Origin: an uncultured Dehalococcoidia bacterium
Lineage (GTDB): Bacteria > Chloroflexota > Dehalococcoidia > Lucifugimonadales > UBA3495
Assembly (NCBI GenBank): GCA_951813535.1
Contig: OX638345.1
Span: forward strand, 3,588,608 to 3,652,607
DNA length: 64,000 bases
Direction: 5' to 3'
Shown: positions 51,090 through 60,010 of the stretch, piece by piece
Numbering within the stretch: position 1 is the stretch's first letter
How the letters are laid out: the number at the start of each line of letters is the position of its first letter
Notes under the pieces: model-generated
Told to the model about the DNA's origin: nothing
What the model saw: the letters and a program-made list of their open reading frames with translations, nothing else
Database searches by the model: none
Position numbers and translations under genes: made by a program

Positions 51090-52803
51090 AGCCCCAATCC
51101 ACCGAAAGGATGGGTGTGGCGGCATGGTGATGGGATAAGAAAGTGCTCCCGGCTTCGGGGATAATGGTTTTTGACAACGAAAACCAATCCCTCACAAGGA
51201 GCACCCAACGGATGCTACCACCTGAGCGTCCTGACCGCATCCATGTCGCCTTCGACGATCACCGCTTGGTGGCCAACGCCGGGCTGCTTTTGCCGGTTAC
51301 CCTGGCCCATCATCTGGGGCTGGGCGAGTTGGTTGACCGCCACGTTGACTTGGGAGATGCGCCGGGACGGGCCAACGCTGGCGACAAGATACTGACGTTG
51401 GTGGCATCGGCATTGGCCGGTGGCGACTGCATTGATGATGCCGACGCGCTACGCGCTGGGGGGACCGAGCACGTGCTGGGCTGCGCAGTCAAGGCGCCTT
51501 CCACGCTGGGGACCTTCCTGCGGAGTTTCCGATGGGGCCACGTGCGGCAGCTGGACCGGGTGAGCCGAGAGGCGCTGGCGAGGGCCTGGGCGGCTGGTGC
51601 CGGACCCGGCGATGAGCCGCTGACCATTGATCTTGATTCCACTGTCTGCGAGACCTTTGGGTTGGATAAGGAAGGCGCGCAGCGCCACAACTACGCGGGA
51701 CAGCGGGGCTATCACCCGCTCCTCGCCGTTGCCGCCGGAACCGGCGACGTGCTGATGGCACGGCTGCGCCAGGGCCGGGCCAACACCGCTCGAGGGGCCG
51801 CCCACTTCCTGCGTGAGACCATCAGCCGAGTGCGCTACGCGGGGGCCACCGGGCCACTGACCATGCGGGCCGACAGTGGCTTCTACAACCACGACATCGT
51901 CGCCGTCTGCCGGAAGACCAAGGTCCGCTTCTCCATCACCGTACGCCAGTACCAAAGCGTGCGCAATCTCATCGAGGCCATACCCGAAGCAGAGTGGACG
52001 CCCATCCCTTACTGGATGGAGGGAGCCGCCGACGTGGCGGAGACCACCTACACTCCGTTTCAGCATGAGCCCGACGCCGTATCGGTCCGACTCATCGTCC
52101 GCAGAGTGAAACCCACGCCCGGCTCCCAACTCGCGCTGCTTGCCACCCACAGCTATCACGCTTTCATCACCGATAGAGACGGCGACACCCTGGAACTGGA
52201 GGCCAACCATCGCCGCCACGCCGAGATCGAGAACGCCATCCGCGATCTCAAGTACGGCGTGGGGCTCAATCACCTGCCCTCGGGGCGCTTCCCCGCCAAC
52301 GCCGCCTGGCTGGCAGTACAGGTGATGGCGCATAACCTCGCCCGCTGGACCGCCCGCATCGGCATGGGAGAGCAACTGATCACCACCAAGACCCTCCGAC
52401 GACGCTTCTTCTCCCTCCCCGGACGCATCACCCGCAAGGCACGCCGTCTCACTTTGCATCTTCCCCGGGGCTGGCCCTGGCAGAACCAGTTCGCTGGTGC
52501 CCTGGCGAGACTGCGCGCCCTGCCACTGCCTTCCTGACGCCGCCCTCCGCCTTTGACCTATACACAATAACGCCCCACGCCTGGACGATCAGCGCCTCAG
52601 GCTGGGCCCCTCACGGTCTCCGCCGGCGGTCTGCGCTGAAAATCGCTCCCAACGCCGCTACCACGGGCCGCAAACATCCCCTGGCGTAGCAGCCACACTA
52701 CCCATCGTCCATTTCACCGGCATCCGGTCCTCGCCAACCCATGCCCTGACCCCGCATCCCTCGTCTGATCGCCGCCGCGGTATCCCCTCGGTGGATTCGG
52801 GCT
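51090..52803 (+). mobile_element. IS1380-family insertion sequence, copy 2 (intact)
   Basis: The left end AGCCCCAATCCACCGA (about 51090-51105) and the right end TCGGTGGATTCGGGCT (52788-52803) are imperfect inverted repeats. The layout is the same as copy 1 at 1006-2722, with an uninterrupted transposase. The two copies differ at many third positions, so they are related but not from a very recent single burst. The insertion point is immediately behind the haloalkane dehalogenase gene. No target duplication could be assigned. Confidence 0.88.
51212..52537 (+). CDS. IS1380-family transposase (intact)
   Basis: The 441-residue product starts at ATG 51212 (MLPPERPDRIHVAFDDHRLV), behind AAGGAGCACCCAACGG; an in-frame start at 51143 would include the IS leader and is unlikely. 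The DDE domain (IS4-like group, Transposase DDE group 1) shows LTIDLDSTVCETFGLDKEGA and LTMRADSGFYNHDIV as its first two acidic strands, and RRHAEIENAIRDLKYGVGLN contains the C-terminal Glu. It cuts and pastes the element and may also act on the defective copy at 1 kb. Confidence 0.93.
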   Translation: MLPPERPDRIHVAFDDHRLVANAGLLLPVTLAHHLGLGELVDRHVDLGDAPGRANAGDKILTLVASALAGGDCIDDADALRAGGTEHVLGCAVKAPSTLGTFLRSFRWGHVRQLDRVSREALARAWAAGAGPGDEPLTIDLDSTVCETFGLDKEGAQRHNYAGQRGYHPLLAVAAGTGDVLMARLRQGRANTARGAAHFLRETISRVRYAGATGPLTMRADSGFYNHDIVAVCRKTKVRFSITVRQYQSVRNLIEAIPEAEWTPIPYWMEGAADVAETTYTPFQHEPDAVSVRLIVRRVKPTPGSQLALLATHSYHAFITDRDGDTLELEANHRRHAEIENAIRDLKYGVGLNHLPSGRFPANAAWLAVQVMAHNLARWTARIGMGEQLITTKTLRRRFFSLPGRITRKARRLTLHLPRGWPWQNQFAGALARLRALPLPS

Positions 52804-52855
52804 AAGGCTGCCCGTCATCCTTGTGACCTGCACAATGCAGCGAATTTTCAACCGC

Positions 52856-53320
52856 CTATCCCGATTCGAGAGCAGATCTCACGGCCTCAACCGCGTCGTC
52901 AATTTTGTCATGCTCCCAAACTCTCACTACCTTCCAACCGTCTCGCTGTAGGGCATGGGAGTCGGCCAAATCTTTAGCTTTGTTGCCGTTTAATTTGGCC
53001 TCCCAATAAGTCACGTTGGTTTTGGGCGTCCGTCCATGTTCAGGGCAGGAATGCCAAAAGCACCCGTCAATGAAAACCGCTACCCGACGTTTGAAGAAAA
53101 CTATGTCGGGACGCACTCTACGCTCTGATGCATCAACAGGGGCATCTACGCGATATCGCCAACCTTGGCGATGCAAAGCAGAGCGCAAAAGCAGTTCGGG
53201 CTTCGTATCCCGTCGTCGATTGGCCCGCATGGTTGCGGTGGCGGCAGAGCTCGAAGCAACAGGCGGTGTCAAGGAAGATAGGGCGTATTCAGCTGCCAAG
53301 CCGACCACCCGATCATGCAT
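52856..53320 (-). CDS. vsr: very short patch repair endonuclease
   Basis: From ATG 53320 the product is 154 residues; an ATG at 53368 is the alternative. The core MRANRRRDTKPELLLRSALH, GWRYRVDAPVDASERRVRPD, VAVFIDGCFWHSCPEHGRTP and VVRVWEHD is the Vsr signature: the catalytic Asp in RRVRPDIVF, the FxDGCFWHxC zinc and metal region, and the intercalating aromatic segment. Vsr nicks at T:G mismatches produced by deamination of 5-methylcytosine, so it goes with the C5 methyltransferase upstream (41-89 bases away). Confidence 0.92.
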   Translation of the reverse strand: MHDRVVGLAAEYALSSLTPPVASSSAATATMRANRRRDTKPELLLRSALHRQGWRYRVDAPVDASERRVRPDIVFFKRRVAVFIDGCFWHSCPEHGRTPKTNVTYWEAKLNGNKAKDLADSHALQRDGWKVVRVWEHDKIDDAVEAVRSALESG

Positions 53321-53408
53321 AGTTTTCACGTGAGCCACAACCAGCAACTGGAAGCGCCGCATTCCCAATCGATGCCGTACAGTCTTCGAGCGCGCCCACC
53401 TTCATCAA

Positions 53409-55511
53409 CTAATGAGGGCCTAGAAACTGCTCACCGTCAAAATGAATCATATGATCTGGTTCATCCACTATCCAGACCTCCGTCTCCCAACTGATGGACT
53501 TTGAGAATCTTCCGAACGTGGACGTACTCATGAACGCGCTGACGAACACGCACCCTACCGTTGCGTTTTTAGTGAGGCGTCGCAGGGCCAAGTGCCTAAT
53601 CCGGTCAATCGGGTTTGATGAATGAACTGCTTCGATGACAAACAACCATTCTTGCTCCTCGTCGTAGGCAAGCACGTCGGGCAACATCGTGTCTCTAGAT
53701 GGTTCTGCTATGCCCAGCGAGCGCAGTTTCTCCGCGTCGATGTGGAGCACTTTTCTTGACGTATCCCCCAAGTACAGCACCTCGGCTCCTTTTGAGAAGC
53801 GCGGCAGGAACTCCTCAATGATGGCCTTCTGAATTTGGTTGTGCGGGCCCGGCGATAGGTTGTAGGTCTCCCCACTTGGAAGTTTGACCGGAACCATCCT
53901 GAACTCACGCGCCTTGCTAAGTCTGTCCGCAAGTACTCCATTGTTCTGGCGGAACAGCCGGAGTTGTTCTTCCCAACTCTCATTGCCGTAACTGCGAATC
54001 AAGCTTAGTGATTCTTCCGGAATAGCATAACCTCTTGTTCCGTCATTGGTGTCCGCCGCAGGGTTTGCCGCGCTTCGCATGACCAAATTTGCTTCTTCAA
54101 GGATTATTAAATCCTTGCGTCGAACATCATCGTATGAGGAATCCGCGAGTTTCTCGCCGTAGTGCGTGTTCCAGAATCGTATGATTTCCCGCGTGGTAAC
54201 AGGATTGGGGCCTCCGTCAAAAAAGCTCTGAGCTTCCGTCCACGGCATATGCGGTTGCAGGTGTCCAACTGCCAGTAACGCCTTTGCAACTCGTTCCTGC
54301 CGACGTTTGGTGTAGTCTCTTAGTGGTACTCCAATGCTTCGCAATATGTTAAGAGACTGTTCAATTTTTACTGACGCTGGATCGCTGGTGAGGACGTCCA
54401 TTGCTACGATGCGCCTCCTGCAAGTCCCTTCTTTCGCACTTCGAAATTCCATCGCCAATGCAGATCTGACGCTTTGCGCAAGGGCGAGTCCCAGCAACGG
54501 CGCAACAGCGTTCCCTATCTGCTCGTATTGTTCATATTCATTGCCAGCGAACTCGAACCAGTCAGGGAATCCCTGCAAACGTGCGCCTTCGCGAACGGTG
54601 AGTCTACGCCGCTTACCATTCGGCATACGCAACCTTAACATATCCGACGTGGCTGCGCCGAGGTTTCTGCACGTTACGGTTCTCGACGGCCTATCCAAGT
54701 GGAGGTCGCGGGGGGTTACACAATGACTCCGGCGTTCGTACTCTGCAATGTATTTGTCCATACTTGGTGTGAGGTAATGACTGGCAGGACCTTCTTCGAA
54801 CGCCATATCGCCTAACGCAGTTCCAGCAGTTATCGGCGCTGTCACCAAAGGCTCAGGCCAACGCCAGCCGACAGTGGAGGCTACAATCACCACCCTTTCA
54901 CGCTTCTGAGGCACTCCGTAGTGCACGGAATTCAATATCTTGGTCTCAACTGTGTATCCGAACCGCTCCAGTTCGTGCACTACAGAACGCAGGTAGTCCT
55001 TGTTACGGTAGAGTGCTCCGCGAACGTTCTCAATGAGGGCAATCTTAGGTCGGATACGGTCAACTGCATCAAGGAATACGGGAAACCCATTTCGCCGATC
55101 GCGCTTACCACGCTGGTATCCAAATTGACTGAATGGTTGGCATGGGGGGCCGCCTATGATGACTTCAGCTGCATCGTCAGGCGCTCCAATTTCCAGGAAC
55201 ACCTGATGGCAGTCGCCGCTCAGATTCGCGGAGTACGTATCCGCCGCTGCCTTCTTCATTTCGTACCCTACCGAGCGAAATCCCTTCACCTCGAATCCAA
55301 GCGTGAGTCCGCCACAGCCTGCAAACAGATCAAGCACTACTGGGGCATTGGATGGCACATTTGACTTGGGGAGCGCTTCATGAAGCCAAGAATGCCAGGC
55401 ACTCTCCCCCATCCGGAAAAGACCCATTTGGAGTTCTTTTTCCATTTGATCAACCTTACCAAACAGTGGCTCTTGTGCAGTCTGCTGACATCGAGCATTG
55501 TATCCCAGCAA
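53409..55511 (-). CDS. fused cytosine-5 DNA methyltransferase and BsuBI/PstI-type restriction endonuclease
   Basis: The single 700-residue frame joins two enzymes. Residues about 55-350 are a C5 methyltransferase: motif I LDLFAGCGGLTLGF, motif IV GGPPCQPFSQFG with catalytic C124, motif VI ENVRG, motif VIII QKRERVVIV, TVREGARLQGFP, and motif X QIGNAVAP. Residues about 380-700 match the BsuBI/PstI restriction family: a helical part (IEQSLNILRSIGVPLRDYTK) and a nuclease part with LYLGDTSRKVLHIDAE, MLPDVLAYDEEQEWLFVIEA (D612, E627) and SWETEVWIVDEPDHMIHFDG. BsuBI and PstI work with adenine methyltransferases on separate genes, so this pairing in one chain is unusual. It should modify and cut the same site. 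Vsr follows. The exact start (MLG or the later MEKELQMGL) is open. Confidence 0.9.
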   Translation of the reverse strand: MLGYNARCQQTAQEPLFGKVDQMEKELQMGLFRMGESAWHSWLHEALPKSNVPSNAPVVLDLFAGCGGLTLGFEVKGFRSVGYEMKKAAADTYSANLSGDCHQVFLEIGAPDDAAEVIIGGPPCQPFSQFGYQRGKRDRRNGFPVFLDAVDRIRPKIALIENVRGALYRNKDYLRSVVHELERFGYTVETKILNSVHYGVPQKRERVVIVASTVGWRWPEPLVTAPITAGTALGDMAFEEGPASHYLTPSMDKYIAEYERRSHCVTPRDLHLDRPSRTVTCRNLGAATSDMLRLRMPNGKRRRLTVREGARLQGFPDWFEFAGNEYEQYEQIGNAVAPLLGLALAQSVRSALAMEFRSAKEGTCRRRIVAMDVLTSDPASVKIEQSLNILRSIGVPLRDYTKRRQERVAKALLAVGHLQPHMPWTEAQSFFDGGPNPVTTREIIRFWNTHYGEKLADSSYDDVRRKDLIILEEANLVMRSAANPAADTNDGTRGYAIPEESLSLIRSYGNESWEEQLRLFRQNNGVLADRLSKAREFRMVPVKLPSGETYNLSPGPHNQIQKAIIEEFLPRFSKGAEVLYLGDTSRKVLHIDAEKLRSLGIAEPSRDTMLPDVLAYDEEQEWLFVIEAVHSSNPIDRIRHLALRRLTKNATVGCVFVSAFMSTSTFGRFSKSISWETEVWIVDEPDHMIHFDGEQFLGPH

Positions 55512-55639
55512 CCATCGTTTGGGCAGGCCGATGTGTCATTATCGGTTGCAAGCTGTTCTCTGCTCCAACCGTTGACTCCGTCCTGCCATTTCTCCGCTCG
55601 ACAAATTCCCGCTCCATCGCTGGGTTGACAGGTCGGCAC

Positions 55640-55729
55640 CGCAAAATACGAGAGCCGAGGGTGGCCACAACCCCCGGCCCTCGCAATGAGGAGAGGAAAA
55701 ATGTCGTTGGTTGGCGCGGGCGTTGGGCG
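55640..55729 (-). terminator. hairpin downstream of the second amt
   Basis: On the plus strand at about 55657-55686, CGAGGG and CCCTCG pair across a GC-rich loop. It sits between the convergent-looking DNA behind amt and the methyltransferase start region, and has no clear T-run, so it is a weak call. Confidence 0.35.
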
Positions 55730-57130
55730 CTAGCTGGTGGCCGCCGACTCGGGGTAGGTCTGGATGCCGTGCTCGGAAATGTCCAGCCCCTGCCTCTCTT
55801 CCTCCTCGCTGACCCGCACGCCCATGCTGAACTTCAGCAGGTAGAACAGCGCGAAACCGGTGACCAGCGACCACACCACCACCGCCACGATGCTGACGAT
55901 CTGCGGGACGAAAAGCGTCGCGCTACCGCCCACCAGGCCGCCGTCCTTGGCGAAAATCGCAATGGCCAGCAGTCCCCACAGACCGGTCACGCCGTGCACG
56001 CTGATCGCGCCCACTGGGTCGTCGATCTTGAAGACCCGCTCCATCAGCATCACCGAGCCGTACATGACGGGCGCGGCGATGGCGCCGATGACCACGGCGG
56101 CCCACGGGTCCACGAAGTTCACCGGCGCCGTGATGCCGACCAGGCCGGCCAGCGCGCCGTTGCAGGCCATCAGGATGTCGGCCTTGCCCTTTACGATAAG
56201 CGTAATGTACATCGCGACCACCGCGCCGGTCGCGCCGGAAAGCAGCGTGTTCACCGCGTTCAGCCCGATGTCGTCGCCCCAGCCGATGTTGAAGCCGAAC
56301 CAGCCGAAGAACAGGATGAACGTGCCCGCCACCACGAAGGGCGTGCTGTGCGCCGGCAACTCCTGGGCAACGCCGTTGACGAACTTGCCCATGCGGGGAC
56401 CGACCACAACCGCGCCGGTCAGCGCGACGAATCCGCCCACCGCGTGCACCACGCCGGAACCGGCATAGTCCAGCGCACCCAAGTTGATGTTCAGGAATCC
56501 GTCGCCCCAGACCCAGTGTCCGTAGACGGGGTAGATCAGCGCGGAGACAATGAAGCTGTAGGCCAGGTAGGTCTGCAGCTTGGTCCGCTCGGCCATTGCG
56601 CCCGCGACGATTGTCGCCGCAGTGGCGGCAAACACCATCTGGAAGATCCAGTCTACGTGGTTCCCTTCGGTCAGGAAGAAGTTGCTCGCGCCAATGAATC
56701 CGCCCGAGATGGCGTTCCCATCGGCGTCGTAAGTGGCTCCAACCGACGTCCCCAGCATGAACGCAAAGCCGAAGGCCCAGAAGCCCAGCGACGCGATGGC
56801 AAAGTCCATGAAGGATTTCGTAAGGTAGTTGGTCGTGTTCTTGGACCGGATCAGACCGGCGCCCAGGAAGGCGAAACCGGCCTGCATGAAGAACACCAGC
56901 GCCGCTGCGACCACCGTGACGATGTTGTCGGAGTAGCCGTTCAGCCACTCGGTGGTGGGCCCGTCGTCCTGCGCGAACACGGCGTTGTACGACGCCAGCA
57001 GTCCCACTGCCAGCAAACCGACCGCCAGCGCAAGCAGCGTCCGCCGCAATGAAAATGGGTACTCCCTCACCGCGGCGACGCCGTGACTGAGTACCCCGTT
57101 GCCCAAAAGTGATTTCGTGGCCGCAAACAT
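55730..57130 (-). CDS. amt: ammonium transporter with N-terminal signal peptide
   Basis: From ATG 57130 (MFAATKSLLGNGVLSHGVAA) the product is 466 residues. A hydrophobic leader (TLLALAVGLLAVGLLASYNA) with a cleavage site near VFAQDD precedes eleven membrane segments. Amt features are FMQAGFAFLGAGLIRSKNTT, YAGSGVVHAVGGFVALTGAV (first pore His), GWFGFNIGWG and ISVHGVTGLWGLLAIAIFAK (second pore His). It differs clearly from the amt at 39656, so it is a paralogue of separate origin. The cytoplasmic tail (RQGLDISEHGIQTYPESA) resembles the PII-contact tail. GGAGG precedes the start. Confidence 0.94.
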   Translation of the reverse strand: MFAATKSLLGNGVLSHGVAAVREYPFSLRRTLLALAVGLLAVGLLASYNAVFAQDDGPTTEWLNGYSDNIVTVVAAALVFFMQAGFAFLGAGLIRSKNTTNYLTKSFMDFAIASLGFWAFGFAFMLGTSVGATYDADGNAISGGFIGASNFFLTEGNHVDWIFQMVFAATAATIVAGAMAERTKLQTYLAYSFIVSALIYPVYGHWVWGDGFLNINLGALDYAGSGVVHAVGGFVALTGAVVVGPRMGKFVNGVAQELPAHSTPFVVAGTFILFFGWFGFNIGWGDDIGLNAVNTLLSGATGAVVAMYITLIVKGKADILMACNGALAGLVGITAPVNFVDPWAAVVIGAIAAPVMYGSVMLMERVFKIDDPVGAISVHGVTGLWGLLAIAIFAKDGGLVGGSATLFVPQIVSIVAVVVWSLVTGFALFYLLKFSMGVRVSEEEERQGLDISEHGIQTYPESAATS

Positions 57131-57388
57131 GTGTGCCTCCTTGCGGATTTGAGGCGTCGTCCGCAACGTGTGACCTGAACGCTGTGGACCGGCGTCCCAT
57201 GCGAATGTGACAACCCGTAGGCTAGGCACCGGGTGTTAACCGTCCGTTGCACACTGATTAACAAACTATTTCGGCTGAGTTACTTTTCTGTTTCGCGGCC
57301 CTTCGCAACGTCGCCTCGCGCTCGTTGCAGGCCTGCCCGAGTCTCACTCACCTGAACCGCTCGAATTTGCCTGTGCTACCCTTGACAT

Positions 57389-57802
57389 ATGACCTCCGAC
57401 GTTGACTTACAAACTTTTCGGGACGCCCTCTGCCGCTTGGAAGAAGCCCTGCGAGATCGCGCCGCCGAGCCCGGGAATACGTACCTGCGGGACGCGGTGA
57501 TCTTGAGGTTTACCCTTACCTTTGAGGCCGCCGCGTCGGTGCTGGGACGCTACCTGCAATTTGTGGCCGCCGTCCGGGACCCAAATCGTATGTCTCCCCG
57601 ACGTCGTTTACGGGAAGCATCCGACCTGGGGCTGATCGCGGAGTGCGCCGATTGGCTGCGGCACGCGGAAAACCGCAACCGTGTCGTACATGCTTACAGC
57701 GAACCAATGGCCGACGCCATAGCAGCGAATGCACCCGCCTTCGCCGCTGATGCTCGGGCGTTACTTGCCGCCATGGAGCGGGGCATAGCTGATGGCGGCT
57801 GA
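57389..57802 (+). CDS. HEPN protein (HI0074-type nucleotidyltransferase partner)
   Basis: The 137-residue product starts directly at ATG 57389. It has the helical HI0074/HEPN layout (FRDALCRLEEALRDRAAEPG; ILRFTLTFEAAASVLGRYLQ), and R96-N-R-V-V-H101 (ENRNRVVHAYSE) is the R-x4-H ribonuclease motif. In HEPN/MNT systems this protein is the toxin that cleaves RNA, and its partner MNT modifies it. The next gene overlaps by 11 bases and encodes that partner. Seen: motif and pairing. Toxicity is from family knowledge. Confidence 0.88.
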   Translation: MTSDVDLQTFRDALCRLEEALRDRAAEPGNTYLRDAVILRFTLTFEAAASVLGRYLQFVAAVRDPNRMSPRRRLREASDLGLIAECADWLRHAENRNRVVHAYSEPMADAIAANAPAFAADARALLAAMERGIADGG

Positions 57803-58109
57803 GGCGGAACGCGCCATCGACCTGCCGGAGGCGCACCAAAAGCAGGTGCTGGAGATCATCCGCCGGCGCTTGCCGGACGCCAGGGTTTGGGTGTACGGGT
57901 CTCGCGCCAAGGGCCGCGCCCGCCGTTATTCCGATCTGGATCTCATGCTTGACGACTGGGGGCGAGAGATACCCTGGTCCGTGATGGGAAACCTCGATGA
58001 GGACTTCGACGAATCCGACCTGCCCATCATTGTGGAATTGCACGATTTGGCGGAAACCGACGCGAAGTTCCTGGAGCGAGTGCGGAAGGATTTCCTGTTG
58101 TTGGCCTGA
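57792..58109 (+). CDS. MNT-family minimal nucleotidyltransferase (antitoxin)
   Basis: The 105-residue product contains WVYGSRAKGRARRYSDLDLM, the GSRAxG...SDLDL signature of minimal polymerase-beta-type nucleotidyltransferases. The third metal-binding acidic residue is at IIVELHDL. In described HEPN/MNT pairs this enzyme adds AMP units to the HEPN toxin and silences it. It overlaps the HEPN gene by 11 bases. The third acidic residue (E instead of D) is a common variant. Confidence 0.9.
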   Translation: MAAEAERAIDLPEAHQKQVLEIIRRRLPDARVWVYGSRAKGRARRYSDLDLMLDDWGREIPWSVMGNLDEDFDESDLPIIVELHDLAETDAKFLERVRKDFLLLA

Positions 58110-58140
58110 ACCCATTCCCGGGGACACGCGACCCGCTGTG

Positions 58141-58146
58141 TATAAT
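58141..58146 (+). promoter_or_regulatory. -10 box of the sulfurtransferase gene
   Basis: A perfect TATAAT, 81 bases upstream of the start at 58227. The -35 region is poor (CGGGGA at about 58119-58124). A stem CCGGCC/GGCCGG follows within the leader. Confidence 0.5.
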
Positions 58147-58226
58147 GGGCTCGCCGGCCGCGAAGGCCGGAGATGAGAAAACAAAACACCGTCCCAACCG
58201 TTATCCCCATAAGGAGAGGTGTAACC

Positions 58227-59075
58227 ATGGCTGAATACGCGCATCCCGAATCGTTGGTCACCACAGATTGGGTGGCCGAGCACGGCGGCGACGCCAACGT
58301 GCGTCTGGTGGAAGTCGACGTCGACACGTCCGCCTACGAACAGGGCCACATCGCCGGCGCGGTCACCTGGAACTGGCAGAGCCAGCTACAGCAGAACGTG
58401 GCGCGGGACATCGTCTCCCGCCAGGAGATGGAAGGACTGCTTGGCGGCAGCGGCATAGGGCCCGATACCACCATCATCCTGTACGGCGACAACAACAACT
58501 GGTTCGCGGCCTGGGCCTTCTGGCAGTTGCGCTACTACGGCCACCAGGACGTTCGGCTGATGAACGGAGGGCGCGCCCTGTGGCTGGCCGAGAACCGGCC
58601 CACGACCACCGACGTGCCGTCCTACGCCGCCACCAGCTACAGCATCAGCACGGAGAACACGGACCTGCGCGCCCTGCGCGATTACGTGCTGCAGGCCGTC
58701 AACAGCGGCAGCCACGCGCTGGTTGACGTGCGCTCCCCCGACGAGTTCTCCGGCGCGCTGAACGCCCCGCCCAACCTGCCGCAGGAAGGTTCCCAGCGCA
58801 ACGGGCACATCCCCGGCGCGGCCAACGTCCCGTGGGGCCAGGCGGTCAACGAGGACGGCACCTTCAAGTCGGCCGACGAGTTGAGCGCGCTCTACGGCGG
58901 CAGGGGCGTGGACGGCAATCGCGAGACCATCGCCTACTGCCGGATCGGCGAGCGCTCGTCGCACACCTGGTTCGTGCTGAGCCAGCTGCTGGGCTACGAC
59001 AACGTGCGCAACTACGACGGCTCGTGGACCGAGTGGGGCAGCATCGTCGGCGCGCCCATCGAGCGGGACGTGTAA
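58227..59075 (+). CDS. rhodanese-type thiosulfate sulfurtransferase
   Basis: From ATG 58227 (MAEYAHPESLVTTDWVAEHG), with AAGGAGAGG upstream, the product is 282 residues with two rhodanese domains. The first (about 1-130: LVEVDVDTSAYEQGHIAGAV) is inactive, and the second carries CRIGERSSHTWF, with the active Cys in the CRxGxR loop. It moves sulfur from thiosulfate or a similar donor. TATAAT at 58141-58146 is a likely -10 box. A CCGGCC...GGCCGG hairpin lies between it and the MNT gene. Confidence 0.92.
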   Translation: MAEYAHPESLVTTDWVAEHGGDANVRLVEVDVDTSAYEQGHIAGAVTWNWQSQLQQNVARDIVSRQEMEGLLGGSGIGPDTTIILYGDNNNWFAAWAFWQLRYYGHQDVRLMNGGRALWLAENRPTTTDVPSYAATSYSISTENTDLRALRDYVLQAVNSGSHALVDVRSPDEFSGALNAPPNLPQEGSQRNGHIPGAANVPWGQAVNEDGTFKSADELSALYGGRGVDGNRETIAYCRIGERSSHTWFVLSQLLGYDNVRNYDGSWTEWGSIVGAPIERDV

Positions 59076-59122
59076 AGTGGGCGGCTCCCGGGCGGGAGCG
59101 GTCGGTCAACTGGACAAACATC

Positions 59123-59145
59123 GGGGCGGATGATGTATCCGCCCC
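59123..59145. terminator. GGGGCGGAT hairpin after the sulfurtransferase gene
   Basis: GGGGCGGAT / ATCCGCCCC, five-base loop GATGT or similar, perfect 9-bp stem. It lies 48 bases after the sulfurtransferase stop and touches the stop of the convergent DUF5615 gene. It is of the same type as the hairpins at 23984 and 38098. Confidence 0.6.
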
Positions 59146-59486
59146 TAATCGCTGTGCCTGATCTGGATGGTCCACAGGCCGGGTGGCCAATTTTCGAGGA
59201 TGTTTACGCTGTTGACTATGAATTGGACCTCGGCTTCTGGGAGTATATCGTCATGGATGCGAAAAAGGACTACGCCGAAAGGAGCAACGGCTCCAAACTG
59301 GTGTACCAAGGCGCCGTAATCCTGGTCATACGTTATCAGGAGCCGCTCGTCATCGGTGGCGATATTTAATAGGTTGGTGTCGGGCGTCCCGCGGTAAGTC
59401 TCGTACGCCCAATCGACATCGTGACCTTCGTCCCGCAACCCGGCAATCGTTTCCGGCATCATATTTTCGTCCGCCAGAATCCTCAC
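59145..59486 (-). CDS. DUF5615 (PIN-like) toxin-type protein
   Basis: The 113-residue product begins MRILADENMMPETIAGLRDE, the DUF5615 start with the first acidic pair (ADEN). DERLLITYDQDYGALVH, with two further aspartates, is the PIN-like active-site strand. The family lies in toxin-antitoxin-like pairs with DUF433 proteins; the PIN-like fold suggests RNase activity. Its start overlaps the DUF433 gene stop by 4 bases, so the two are coupled and the antitoxin-type gene comes first. Confidence 0.88.
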   Translation of the reverse strand: MRILADENMMPETIAGLRDEGHDVDWAYETYRGTPDTNLLNIATDDERLLITYDQDYGALVHQFGAVAPFGVVLFRIHDDILPEAEVQFIVNSVNILENWPPGLWTIQIRHSD

Positions 59487-60010
59487 GGCTTTGTCTTCGG
59501 CCGGTAAGCACCGTCCATAATCGCGTCAATGTCGGCCCAGGAGACGTTGGACAATTTCGCCCCGGTCGCTTTGTACTTCACGCAGGCGTCAACGTCTTCG
59601 GCCCTGATGTGGGGATAACTGTCAAGAACGTCAGCTACTGTCCATCCTCCCGCCAGCCGGTCCGTCACCAGTTCAACTGAGATTCTGGTGCCCTTGATCG
59701 TTGGTTTGCCGACCAATATAGCCGGGTCACACACAATTCGATCTTCCCAGTTAGCTGTTTTCTCCGGCGTCCGCTTCGGGATTTTCCTGACCAGCTCCGC
59801 GTGTTCGCGCTCCCGCTGCTCTTCCCCATACCGCCGGCAAGCTTCAACGTCCTCAGCAGTGATGTCCAGGAGGTTGCTGACGATGGCTTCGGCCGTGTAG
59901 CCCCGGGTCAGCAACCGGTCAACCAGCGCCGCCGCGATGGGCGTGCCTTTGATCACCGGCTTGCCTTCCAACACGCCGGGAACGCTCTCGATCCGGTCGC
60001 GCCAGTCCAT
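59483..60010 (-). CDS. tandem DUF433 protein (antitoxin-type)
   Basis: Starting at ATG 60010 (MDWRDRIESVPGVLEGKPVI, behind GGGCAGG) gives 175 residues; ATGs at 60037 and 60052 are alternatives. Two complete DUF433 modules follow one another: VLEGKPVIKGTPIAAALVDR with EAIVSNLLDITAEDVEACRR, and ILVGKPTIKGTRISVELVTD with DVLDSYPHIRAEDVDACVKY. DUF433 units are short helix-turn-helix-like antitoxin domains that normally occur singly at 70-80 residues. The duplication in one chain is unusual. It pairs with the DUF5615 gene. Confidence 0.85.
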   Translation of the reverse strand: MDWRDRIESVPGVLEGKPVIKGTPIAAALVDRLLTRGYTAEAIVSNLLDITAEDVEACRRYGEEQREREHAELVRKIPKRTPEKTANWEDRIVCDPAILVGKPTIKGTRISVELVTDRLAGGWTVADVLDSYPHIRAEDVDACVKYKATGAKLSNVSWADIDAIMDGAYRPKTKP

